Source: CAIYXB01 sp038146805
Lineage (GTDB): Bacteria; Cyanobacteriota; Vampirovibrionia; LMEP-6097
DNA: 64,000 bases
Assembly: GCA_038146805.1 (NCBI GenBank)
Contig: JAYQSH010000005.1
Location: 620,001-684,000, forward strand
Direction of reading: 5' to 3'
This document shows, in pieces, positions 7,317 to 15,228 of this stretch; within the stretch, counting starts at the first letter, position 1; each line of letters opens with the position of its first letter. A model generated the notes under the pieces. The model made no database searches and was not told the origin of the DNA. It saw only the letters and a program-made list of their open reading frames with translations. The translations under genes and the position numbers were made by a program.

Positions 7317-9419
7317 ATGTCCGGAGTTAAGACGAGCGAAATACTTGTTGGTGCCCTTATATTTGGGATAATTCTTATCATCATTATTCCCTTGCCGACA
7401 TATCTCATCGATTTGTTTATATCGTTAAATATTACTCTTGCAGTTATTGCCATTGGTATTTCTTTGTATATTTCTAAGCCACTAGATTTTGCGGCTTTGC
7501 CTACATTCTTGCTTTTGGCAACAATGTTTCGTCTGGCTCTCAATATTTCATCGACTAGATCTATTTTGCTTAAAGCAGATGCTGGAAATTTAATTTTGGC
7601 GATGGGTGAATTTGTGGCTGGTGGAAATATTGTCGTTGGTTTGATAATTTTCATTATTATTACTGTTGTTCAATTTATGGTTATTACCAAAGGTGCTGAG
7701 CGTGTTGCTGAGGTATCTGCACGTTTTGCTTTAGATGCGATGCCGGGTAAACAAATGTCTATTGATGCCGATTTTAATGCGGGTTTGATAACTTCTGAGC
7801 AAGCAAAAGAAAAGCGTGATGTTGTCGAGCGTGAGTCCGCCTTTTTTGGATCTATGGATGGTGCTTCTAAGTTCGTCAAGGGTGATACTATGGCGGGTAT
7901 CATTATTACTATCATTAATATTGTTGCTGGTTTAACAATTGGTATAACTCAAAAAGGTTTACCTTTTGATGTGGCGGCACAAAAATATGTGATTCTGACA
8001 ATTGGTGATGCGATTAGTGCGATTATTCCATCTTTAATCCTATCCATTGCAACTGGTATCATCGTGACTCGTGCTGGATCAACCGCAGATTCTTTTGGTC
8101 AGGATGTTGGAGCACAGTTGCTCGCAAGACCAAATGCTTTTATTGTAGGTGCAGCCTTGCTCTTTATTTTTGCATGTTTACCGGGAATGCCAAAAGGAAT
8201 CTTGGCAACCATTGGTATTGGCTTGTCGGCATTAGTTTATTTTTTAACACAAAGCAAGAAAAAAGCTGAGCAAGCTGGTTTCGATGATGATGTTGAGATC
8301 GATGAAAAAGTCGATCAATCTGGCGCGCCTAGAGCAACTCCTGAAATGATGTATTCTTTATTAGAAGTTGATAAACTTGCTGTTTGGGTTGGTTCAGGTT
8401 TATTAGATATTGCTGATCCTGCTCGCAATGGAACTTTGGTACCTGAGATAGCTTCATTAAGACACCAATTGACTTTGAACTTAGGTTATATTTTACCTTC
8501 GGTGCGTATCATGGACGCTCCATCTTTAAATGCAAATGAATATAGAGTGGTAATTAGAGATACCACCGTTGCTTCAGCTGAAGTTTATTCAGATAGAATG
8601 TTAATCTTAAGAGAAGATTGGGACAATATTTATTCTGAACCACCACCGGGCTCTTTGCCGGGCTGGGAGCCAGCTTTACAAGAAGCGGCTTATTGGGTTG
8701 ATCCAGAATATTTAGAACAAATTGATTGGGATAGACCAGCGGCGCCTGCAGTGCGTGTGATTACAGCGCATTTGGCAGAAGTAGTACGTAAAAATATTGA
8801 TGACTTACTCGAGAAAGCAGATGTGCGCCGTATACTTGATCAAGTAAAACAATTTGATTCTCAGTTAATTGATAATTTGGTGCCCGGTGCAATCGCACTT
8901 GGAGATCTCAGAAGAGTGTTTGTGAACTTGTTAAAAGAAAGAGTTTCAATTCGAGACATTCATTATGTATTAGAAAAATTAGAAGATTTAACTGTCGCAA
9001 TCAAAGATCCTGACCAACTTTCGGAAAAATTGCGTGTTGCTTTAGGTAGACAAATTTGTTTAGAGTTTGCGACTCCTGATAGACAACTACCAGCGATGGC
9101 TTTTCACCCAAGCTGGGAAACGCGCTTAGAACAATCTTTGCAAAAAGTTGATCATAGTATGGTTTTGATTTTAGAACCAAAACAAATTCAAAATTTAGTC
9201 ACTATGATTTCTAATTCTTCACGTAGAATTTTAGAGCAAGTCGAACGAAGACCAATTTTGATTTGTGGTCCTTCTTTAAGATTGCCTTTATTTAGGTTGA
9301 TCGAACAATTTGATCCACATGTGCATATATTAAGCTACGCTGAATTAAGTCCGGATTTTAATATTCAAGTTATGGAAACAATCGGAACTGAGATGGATGT
9401 TCCTGCTGTTTCTGGGTAA
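7317..9419 (+). CDS. flhA: flagellar type III export gate protein FlhA
   Basis: FlhA is the main export-gate component of the flagellar type III secretion apparatus. Residues 1-320 hold about eight membrane helices. The FHIPEP-family signature lies between them (FALDAMPGKQMSIDADFNAG, then GSMDGASKFVKGDTMAGI). The C-terminal 370 residues are the cytoplasmic domain that docks chaperone-substrate complexes. The 700-residue length is typical. It is flagellar rather than virulence type III, judging by the other flagellar genes (flgA, flgG, fliS, motB) in the window. No flhB or flhF is adjacent, so flagellar genes are scattered in this genome. Confidence 0.95.
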   Translation: MSGVKTSEILVGALIFGIILIIIIPLPTYLIDLFISLNITLAVIAIGISLYISKPLDFAALPTFLLLATMFRLALNISSTRSILLKADAGNLILAMGEFVAGGNIVVGLIIFIIITVVQFMVITKGAERVAEVSARFALDAMPGKQMSIDADFNAGLITSEQAKEKRDVVERESAFFGSMDGASKFVKGDTMAGIIITIINIVAGLTIGITQKGLPFDVAAQKYVILTIGDAISAIIPSLILSIATGIIVTRAGSTADSFGQDVGAQLLARPNAFIVGAALLFIFACLPGMPKGILATIGIGLSALVYFLTQSKKKAEQAGFDDDVEIDEKVDQSGAPRATPEMMYSLLEVDKLAVWVGSGLLDIADPARNGTLVPEIASLRHQLTLNLGYILPSVRIMDAPSLNANEYRVVIRDTTVASAEVYSDRMLILREDWDNIYSEPPPGSLPGWEPALQEAAYWVDPEYLEQIDWDRPAAPAVRVITAHLAEVVRKNIDDLLEKADVRRILDQVKQFDSQLIDNLVPGAIALGDLRRVFVNLLKERVSIRDIHYVLEKLEDLTVAIKDPDQLSEKLRVALGRQICLEFATPDRQLPAMAFHPSWETRLEQSLQKVDHSMVLILEPKQIQNLVTMISNSSRRILEQVERRPILICGPSLRLPLFRLIEQFDPHVHILSYAELSPDFNIQVMETIGTEMDVPAVSG

Positions 9420-9492
9420 TTTAACAAAAATTTTTTGAGTAATTGATAAAAGATAAGCTTCTCATGACTTTGTTTTGATACACTTATCCTAA

Positions 9493-10014
9493 GTGTCAAC
9501 TCCTTTTCCAATTCAAACCGCAATGACAACACAGCACAGGGTTGAACAAAATCAACAGAGTACTCCTCCTAGTTCAAATCCTTTGTCAGATGAAGAACTT
9601 TCTTCTTTTAAAGAAAGGATTTTTAAAGAGCTTAAAGATTTTTTGTTGCAAGAGTTACAGAAACGAGATTATAAAGTTAAGCCTAGTGATTTTATTGTTG
9701 ATAAAGAGTCAAGTTACAATCAATCTTATCCTGATAATGTTTTTTGTGGAGATATTTTGATTTTTAATCGAAGCAGTATTTTTTCACAGCTTTTTAAAAA
9801 ACCAATTCCTCCTGATTTAATTCAAAAGCTTGTTAAACAATTTAATAAAGTTCTAAATCTAGAAAAAAGAATGGGGCTGGTACTTTGTGATCAGGCTTTG
9901 GATGGCTATGAATTTTATTTAAATGCACAAAAAGACGATAATCCAAACAAAGTGCGTGACTTTCTTGAACAACAGCGGGAGTTAATGTGCTCTTTATTAG
10001 ATTCTAACAATTAA
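9493..10014 (+). CDS. hypothetical protein
   Basis: I do not recognise a family. The frame begins with a GTG at 9493; an ATG at 9523 is the alternative, and the first 35 residues (rich in Gln, Pro, Ser, Thr) look disordered. The rest, about 135 residues, is mixed alpha/beta with a central strand (NVFCGDILIFNR) and ends in helices. There is no signal peptide or membrane segment. Its stop overlaps the convergent proC stop by 4 nt. It lies 73 nt downstream of flhA and could be co-transcribed with it, but nothing links it to flagella. Confidence 0.55.
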   Translation: MSTPFPIQTAMTTQHRVEQNQQSTPPSSNPLSDEELSSFKERIFKELKDFLLQELQKRDYKVKPSDFIVDKESSYNQSYPDNVFCGDILIFNRSSIFSQLFKKPIPPDLIQKLVKQFNKVLNLEKRMGLVLCDQALDGYEFYLNAQKDDNPNKVRDFLEQQRELMCSLLDSNN

Positions 10015-10850
10015 TTTAGTTCTAAAGATCTTGTTTTTGCCGCTTGCAGTGCATTTAAAATCACAGTGCGAAAATCATTAGCTTCTAGGTTTTCGATTCC
10101 TGCTTGGGTTGTGCCATTAGGGCTTGTTACTTTGTCTCTAAGAGCTTTTGCGCTTTCCTTGCTTTCTATCATTAAGCTTGCCGCTCCGTAAATAGTTTGC
10201 CTAGCAAGTGTTTCTGCGATTTGAGCATCTAAACCAAGTTCAATTCCAGCTTGGGTCATTGCCTCGGTCATCAAAAAAACATAGGCTGGTCCAGACCCAC
10301 TTAAAGCAGTAACTGCGTCTAAATCTTTTTCATTAACAGCAACACAGACTCCAATAGTATTAAAAATCTCTTTTACTTTTTCAAGATTTGTTTTAGAGGC
10401 TTTTGTATTTGCACTAATTGCTGATGCCGCTTTAAGAACTTGAGCTGGAGTGTTTGGCATTACCCTAAAAATTTCATTTGTAGCAAAAACTTTTTCTATA
10501 CTTTCTATGGTTTTACCAGCAGCAATTGAAATTAAAATATTTGAATCCTTGATGCCTTGTAAACTTGCAAGCACTTGTTCAAAAACTTGCGGTTTAACTG
10601 CAAGAATTATTAAAGCATTGTCATCAAGATTTGTTTTGAGTCTATCGTAGCAATTTGTTGTTTGTACTTGAAGTTCATTTGCTATTGTGTCCAAGCGTTT
10701 TTCATCAAGATCACAAAAAATTATTTCATTAGCCATAAAGGTCTTGTTGTGAACAAGACCTTTAGCAATGGCGCTCCCCATCGCACCCGCTCCGATAAAG
10801 GCAAGCTTACACTTGCTTGTTATAGTGTTGTCTAGATTTGTATTTTGCAT
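10011..10850 (-). CDS. proC: pyrroline-5-carboxylate reductase
   Basis: Reduces 1-pyrroline-5-carboxylate to proline with NAD(P)H in the cytoplasm. The Rossmann dinucleotide site is FIGAGAMGSAIAKGL at residues 18-32. The family segments LAVKPQVFEQV, FRVMPNTPA and the C-terminal ALSGSGPAYVFLMTEAM and TSPNGTTQAGIENLE are all present. The length of 279 is normal. It lies 4 nt after the superoxide dismutase stop on the same strand, so the two are probably one transcript. Confidence 0.95.
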   Translation of the reverse strand: MQNTNLDNTITSKCKLAFIGAGAMGSAIAKGLVHNKTFMANEIIFCDLDEKRLDTIANELQVQTTNCYDRLKTNLDDNALIILAVKPQVFEQVLASLQGIKDSNILISIAAGKTIESIEKVFATNEIFRVMPNTPAQVLKAASAISANTKASKTNLEKVKEIFNTIGVCVAVNEKDLDAVTALSGSGPAYVFLMTEAMTQAGIELGLDAQIAETLARQTIYGAASLMIESKESAKALRDKVTSPNGTTQAGIENLEANDFRTVILNALQAAKTRSLELN

Positions 10851-10854
10851 TTTA

Positions 10855-11508
10855 CTAAACAGTTGCAGTTTCTAAATTGATAATAGCCTTTCCAGCTTTA
10901 GCGTTTTGCCAGTTTTGCTCTACTGCTTGCCAGTTGACTAAATTCCAAAAAGTTTCGATCCATTGTGGTCTTAAGTTTTGGTGTTCTAGGTAGTAAGCAT
11001 GCTCCCAAACATCAATTGTCATCAATGGTTTTCTTTTTGAATTCATTAAACAGTTGTCTTGGTTTAAAGATTTTTCAACTAATAATTTATTGTTTTCTGG
11101 ACACCAAGTTAACCAAGCCCAGCCACTTCCAAATTGAGTTGCAGCTGCATTAGCAAATTCTTTTTTGAAGTTTTCAAAACTTCCAAAATCTTTATTGATT
11201 TGCTCAGCTAACTCTCCTTGAGCTTCACCACCAGCGTTAGGTCCCATAATCATCCAAAATAATGTGTGGTTGTAGTGTCCACCACCGTTATTGATTACAG
11301 CTTGTTTTTTGTCAGCGCTGATTTCGTTTACTCTTGTCATTAATTCTTCGATTGCAGTATCTTCCATGCCTGTGCCTTGAAGTGCATCGTTTAGTTTATT
11401 GACATAAGCTTGATGATGTTTTCCGTAGTGGAATTCTAAAGTTGATTTTTTGTAGTTTGGTTCTAATTCGTCTAGAGCCCATGGTGTTTTTGGTAAAGTA
11501 TGTGCCAT
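10855..11508 (-). CDS. sodB: superoxide dismutase, Fe/Mn family
   Basis: Converts superoxide to oxygen and hydrogen peroxide. The 217-residue protein has LEFHYGKHHQAYVNKLN (first metal His), NNGGGHYNHTLFW (second His), and DVWEHAYYLEHQN, which provides the Asp and His ligands. QFGSGWAWL is the usual loop. Metal choice cannot be read with certainty. The start follows AAGGAG, a strong ribosome binding site, unlike the many leaderless genes nearby. Together with the peroxiredoxin at 12327 it indicates exposure to oxygen. There is no signal peptide, so the protein is cytoplasmic. Confidence 0.94.
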   Translation of the reverse strand: MAHTLPKTPWALDELEPNYKKSTLEFHYGKHHQAYVNKLNDALQGTGMEDTAIEELMTRVNEISADKKQAVINNGGGHYNHTLFWMIMGPNAGGEAQGELAEQINKDFGSFENFKKEFANAAATQFGSGWAWLTWCPENNKLLVEKSLNQDNCLMNSKRKPLMTIDVWEHAYYLEHQNLRPQWIETFWNLVNWQAVEQNWQNAKAGKAIINLETATV

Positions 11509-11602
11509 TTTTTTCTCCTTATCTATTTCTATTCTAACAAGATTTTACTATTAAAGGAGCCACACTTTGAGTCAGCCTGATTCTTGGTGATGGTATCTAA
11601 GC

Positions 11603-12241
11603 TTAATAATGCACAGGTTCAGCATCAATGGTACGCCAAAGATACCAAGTGGCTACTGTGCGATAAGGTTGCCATTGTTTTGAGAAATTTTCAAGATAGT
11701 TTTTATAATCTTTTGTTTCTTTTTTTATAGGGTAATTATTTTCAATAGCTTTAATTAAACCGATATCGCCTAATGGAAATATATCCGCTTCATTTAAATA
11801 AAAAATTTGGAACATTTCCAAAGTCCATTTGCCGATACCTTTAATTGCTAAGAGTTCTTCTGCAATTTGAGTTGAACTTTTGTTTTGAAAATATTTATTG
11901 TTAATTTTGTTGTTTATAAAATGAGTGCTGATGTTTTTTAAATATTGTATTTTTTGTTTACTCAAACCAATTTCTTTGAGTTGAGCTTCTGACAAAGTCA
12001 AAAAATTTTTTGCATTAAAGGCTTTGTTCTTTAATAAATTCAGTAAACGTTGCCAAGTAGCTTCAGCCGCAGCAACAGAGATTTGTTGTCCAACAATTGC
12101 GTTAGCTAGTGTCTTAAAGGGTTTTGCATAGCTTGTTAAGCTGGCATCGGGATATTTTTTGATTAGCTTTGCCATTGTTTTGTCTTTGCGACTTAGAAAT
12201 AAACAAGCTTCTTGCCAATATTTAGGTTGTTGCTTTGTCAA
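11603..12241 (-). CDS. DNA-3-methyladenine glycosylase II (AlkA-like, HhH-GPD)
   Basis: Removes alkylated bases from DNA as the first step of base excision repair. At 212 residues it is a compact AlkA-like protein without the N-terminal TBP-like domain. The helix-hairpin-helix is LLAIKGIGKWTLEMF. The catalytic Asp is in FPLGDIGLIKAI (the usual P-x-x-D). An early AIVGQQISVAAAEATW segment is typical of the family. Translation starts at a TTG with AGGAG 7 nt upstream; no better ATG is in frame. It is 94 nt beyond the sod start. Confidence 0.85.
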   Translation of the reverse strand: MTKQQPKYWQEACLFLSRKDKTMAKLIKKYPDASLTSYAKPFKTLANAIVGQQISVAAAEATWQRLLNLLKNKAFNAKNFLTLSEAQLKEIGLSKQKIQYLKNISTHFINNKINNKYFQNKSSTQIAEELLAIKGIGKWTLEMFQIFYLNEADIFPLGDIGLIKAIENNYPIKKETKDYKNYLENFSKQWQPYRTVATWYLWRTIDAEPVHY

Positions 12242-12257
12242 AATGTTGCTCCTGATA

Positions 12258-12299
12258 TAAAAAAGCCCAAAGTTTTACTTCAGGCTTTTAAATTTTTTT
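12258..12299 (-). terminator. intrinsic terminator of the peroxiredoxin-alkA interval
   Basis: AAAAGCC and GGCTTTT arms (12259-12267 and 12283-12289) flank a 15-nt loop. Read on the minus strand the hairpin is followed by a T-run, so it would end transcription after the peroxiredoxin gene. Confidence 0.6.
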
Positions 12300-12326
12300 C
12301 TTAATCTGTAATTTTAGAAATTAAAA

Positions 12327-12926
12327 CTAAGCTGTAACAGCGTCATTAAAATATTCTTTTAATCCAGCATCATTAGGCTTCATACCTTTAGCGCCTTCGT
12401 TCCAGTTAGCAGGGCAAACTTCGCCGTTCTGCTCAAAGAATTGAAGAGCTTTAACCATTCTGATTGCTTCATCAACATTTCTACCAAGTGGTAAGTTATT
12501 TACTACTTGATGTTGTACTGTACCTTCTTTGTCAATCAAAAATAAGCCACGGTAAGCGATTCCTGCGCCTTCAACTTCAACATCATAATCACGAGTGATT
12601 GTTTTGTTTAGGTCAGCAACTACAGGGTAAGTTACACCTTGGATTCCACCTTGATTTTTTGGAGTGTTTAACCAAGCGAAATGTGAGAATTTTGAATCAA
12701 CAGAAACACCAATTACTTGTGTATTTAAAGCTTCAAATTCAGCTAATTTTTCTTGAAAAGCATGTAATTCAGTAGGGCAAACAAAAGTAAAATCAAGCGG
12801 ATAAAAGAATAATGCTACATATTTTTTACCTCTATAATCACTTAAACTGATTTCTCCTAATTCATTCCCGTTAACTACAGCTTCAGCTTTAAAATCTGGT
12901 GCTTGTTTTCCAACTAATACTGCCAT
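12327..12926 (-). CDS. typical 2-Cys peroxiredoxin (AhpC/Prx1 type)
   Basis: Reduces hydrogen peroxide and organic peroxides using thiol donors. The 199-residue protein has the peroxidatic Cys in DFTFVCPTELHAF and the resolving Cys in NGEVCPANWNEG, the arrangement of typical 2-Cys enzymes. A GGAG ribosome binding site precedes the ATG. It is a single-gene unit with its own terminator, divergent from DAHP synthase. Its electron donor is not encoded in the window. Confidence 0.95.
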   Translation of the reverse strand: MAVLVGKQAPDFKAEAVVNGNELGEISLSDYRGKKYVALFFYPLDFTFVCPTELHAFQEKLAEFEALNTQVIGVSVDSKFSHFAWLNTPKNQGGIQGVTYPVVADLNKTITRDYDVEVEGAGIAYRGLFLIDKEGTVQHQVVNNLPLGRNVDEAIRMVKALQFFEQNGEVCPANWNEGAKGMKPNDAGLKEYFNDAVTA

Positions 12927-13039
12927 AAATAATCTCCTTTACAATTTATATCTAACAAATTGTTCTTTACGAACTGCAAATAATGATATCATTCACAGAT
13001 AAGTATTTATACGATTTAAGCTTTATATAAGAAATAACA

Positions 13040-14116
13040 ATGGAAACTCAAGAAAAATTAAAAAAAGAACTGTTTAACAAACATATCCGCAATATTGAAG
13101 CTTTGCCGGTGCCAATGTCTTTGCACGAGACTATTCCTCTTTCTAGCGATGCCGCGCAAACAATTGTGCAGGCAAGAAAAGAAATTAACAAAATTGTCAA
13201 TCTTGAAGACCAAAGAATGCTTGCAATTGTTGGACCTTGTTCTATCCATGATAGTGAGCAGGCAATTGAGTACGCCAAAAAATTATTAGAACTACGCCAA
13301 GAGGTAAAAGAACAAATTTTAATTGTGATGCGTGTTTATTTCGAAAAACCTAGAACAGTTTTAGGTTGGAAAGGTTTGATTTACGATCCTTTTATCGATG
13401 ATAGTTTTGATATGCTGACAGGTTTAAAAAAAGCTAGAACTTTGCTAAGAGACATAAATGAACTTGGAATGCCTTGTGCTACTGAAATGTTAGATCCTTT
13501 GGTGCCGCAGTTTATTGCTGATGCTGTTTCTTGGACTGCGATTGGTGCTCGTACTACTGAATCACAAACTCATAGGCAAATGGCAAGTGGTTTGTCGATG
13601 GCGGTAGGTTTTAAAAATAGTACAAATGGAGATTTTACCGTTGCTATTAATGCCGCAAAAGCAGCACAAGGACCGCAAAGTTTTATGGGTATTAACCAAG
13701 AAGAAGGTAGAGTTTGTATTTTTCATACTAATGGTAACAAAGACACTCATTTAATTTTGCGTGGTGGTGCTGATGCTCCTAATTATTCTTCTGAGTATGT
13801 TGCCGCGGCAGAAGCTGTTTTAGAGAAAGCGGGTTTAAAAAAATCTTTGATGATTGATTGTAACCATGCAAATTCTGGTAAAGATCCTTATAAACAACCT
13901 GATGTCTTGGAAGATATAATTAACCAAAAACTAGAGGGCAATCAGTCTATTATTGGTTTTATGATTGAAAGTCATTTAAATGGTGGCAATCAAAAAATTC
14001 CAAAGGATTTGTCTGAATTAAAGTATGGGGTTTCAATTACAGATGCTTGTATTGATTTTGAGTCTACTAGAAAGATGATTTTAGAAGCTGCCAATAGACT
14101 AGCTAACAAAAATTAA
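13040..14116 (+). CDS. 3-deoxy-7-phosphoheptulonate (DAHP) synthase, class I
   Basis: Condenses phosphoenolpyruvate and erythrose 4-phosphate, the first committed step to aromatic amino acids. The 358-residue protein has IVGPCSIHDSEQAIEYA, RVYFEKPRTVLGWKGLIYDP, GARTTESQTHRQMASGLSMA and the C-terminal MIDCNHANSGKD, all AroF/AroG/AroH-type signatures. It therefore probably carries the feedback-sensitive N-terminal extension. The stop overlaps the ispH start by 1 nt (TAATG). The pathway connects with the chorismate mutase at 27122. Confidence 0.95.
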   Translation: METQEKLKKELFNKHIRNIEALPVPMSLHETIPLSSDAAQTIVQARKEINKIVNLEDQRMLAIVGPCSIHDSEQAIEYAKKLLELRQEVKEQILIVMRVYFEKPRTVLGWKGLIYDPFIDDSFDMLTGLKKARTLLRDINELGMPCATEMLDPLVPQFIADAVSWTAIGARTTESQTHRQMASGLSMAVGFKNSTNGDFTVAINAAKAAQGPQSFMGINQEEGRVCIFHTNGNKDTHLILRGGADAPNYSSEYVAAAEAVLEKAGLKKSLMIDCNHANSGKDPYKQPDVLEDIINQKLEGNQSIIGFMIESHLNGGNQKIPKDLSELKYGVSITDACIDFESTRKMILEAANRLANKN

Positions 14117-15165
14117 TGACAGAAAGAAAATTTAAAATCAATAAAATTGTTTTAGCCGAGCCACGTGGTTTTTGTGCTGGCGTTAATCGTGCTATTGCAA
14201 TTGTAAATGAGGTTTTAGAGATTTGTGGTGCACCTATTTATGTGCGCCATGAGATTGTGCATAACCATCATGTGGTAAATGATTTTAAAGCAAGAGGTGT
14301 AATTTTTGTTGAAGATTTAACCGAAGTTCCTGATAATGCAGTTTTGGTTTTTTCAGCGCATGGTACAGCACCAGATTTAATTGAAGCCGCAAAAGCAAGA
14401 TCATTAAAATTTATTGATGCTGTTTGTCCTTTGGTGACAAAAGTACATTTGGAAATTTTAAAAGCAATAAAAAATCAAAAAAAAGTTTTTTATATAGGGC
14501 ATCGAGGTCATCAAGAGGTTTTGGGCGCGATGGGTTATGCGCAAAACAATCTTGATAACGGCAGTAAGCAAACAAATGCACAAAAGTATAATCAAGATCA
14601 AGATATATATTTAATAGAAACTGCTGAAGATGTAGTTGAGCTTAGAAAAGTTTTAGGTGAGCTTGCTATTGTTGTTGCAACACAAACAACACTTTCTGTT
14701 GATGATACAAAAAACATAATGTCAAAAATCACAGAGGAATTTGCAAATGTTGATTTGCCTAAAACAGATGATATTTGTTATGCAACACAAAATAGACAAG
14801 ACGCTGTCAAAGAGCTGGCTAAGCAAGTGGATTATATTTTGATTATTGGTTCTTTCACCTCTTCAAATACTTTAAGGCTTGTGGAACTAGCAAAAAATTT
14901 AGGTAAAGAAGTCGAATTAGTTCCTGACCCTGAAGATTTTGTTTTAAGTGAAAAGCATTATGCTAAAACTATTGGCATTAGTTCTGGTGCTTCTGCTCCT
15001 GAATTTTTGGTGGATATTTTAATAGCAAAATTATTATCAGATGAAGAGTTTCAATATTCAAAAACAACTACAAATAAATATGCAGATCATATAGAAGTTT
15101 TAAAATTTAAAGAAGAAACGGTTGCTTTCCCTTTACCTGAGACACTTCGGACCGTGTCATTTTAG
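14116..15165 (+). CDS. ispH: 4-hydroxy-3-methylbut-2-enyl diphosphate reductase
   Basis: Last enzyme of the MEP pathway, a [4Fe-4S] reductase that makes IPP and DMAPP. The three cluster cysteines are in AEPRGFCAGVNRAI, FIDAVCPLVTKVH and DDICYATQNRQ. The proton-relay motifs HEIVHNHHVV, HRGHQEV and TTLSVDDT are present, and the 349-residue length is within the range seen in cyanobacterial-type IspH. The C-terminus is odd: after the expected FPLPE the chain ends TLRTVSF, encoded by a copy of a repeat (15144-15157 and on) that occurs outside genes elsewhere in the window; the repeat also supplies the stop codon. Confidence 0.95.
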   Translation: MTERKFKINKIVLAEPRGFCAGVNRAIAIVNEVLEICGAPIYVRHEIVHNHHVVNDFKARGVIFVEDLTEVPDNAVLVFSAHGTAPDLIEAAKARSLKFIDAVCPLVTKVHLEILKAIKNQKKVFYIGHRGHQEVLGAMGYAQNNLDNGSKQTNAQKYNQDQDIYLIETAEDVVELRKVLGELAIVVATQTTLSVDDTKNIMSKITEEFANVDLPKTDDICYATQNRQDAVKELAKQVDYILIIGSFTSSNTLRLVELAKNLGKEVELVPDPEDFVLSEKHYAKTIGISSGASAPEFLVDILIAKLLSDEEFQYSKTTTNKYADHIEVLKFKEETVAFPLPETLRTVSF

Positions 15166-15175
15166 TCTCACGCAA
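15144..15175 (+). repeat. CTTCGGACCGTG repeat overlapping the end of ispH
   Basis: ACTTCGGACCGTGTCATTTT followed by AGTCTCA matches the copies at 46194, 46231 and 48483, with one T missing and a G-to-A difference. Here it is in frame and encodes the last residues and stop of ispH. Confidence 0.6.
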
Positions 15176-15183
15176 AAGATAAG

Positions 15184-15218
15184 AGCGAAAACAGTGGTCT
15201 TGGTGCCTGGCACGATGA
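15184..15218. repeat. GGTCTTGGTGCCTGGCACGA repeat, copy 1
   Basis: AGCGAAAA then CAGT then the 20-nt core is found again at 48721-48754 and 49105-49137. Here it lies in the 63 nt between the convergent ispH and typA stops. TGCCTGGCA inside it is a short palindrome. Confidence 0.65.
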
Positions 15219-15228
15219 ACAACAAATA

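Noticed and set aside
7317..9419. FlhA as a virulence type III secretion gate (SctV)
   Set aside because: Other flagellar rod, chaperone and stator genes in the window and the absence of virulence-type genes favour the flagellar homologue.
13048..13278. ORFs antisense to DAHP synthase
   Set aside because: Mirror frames of a conserved enzyme without their own start signals.
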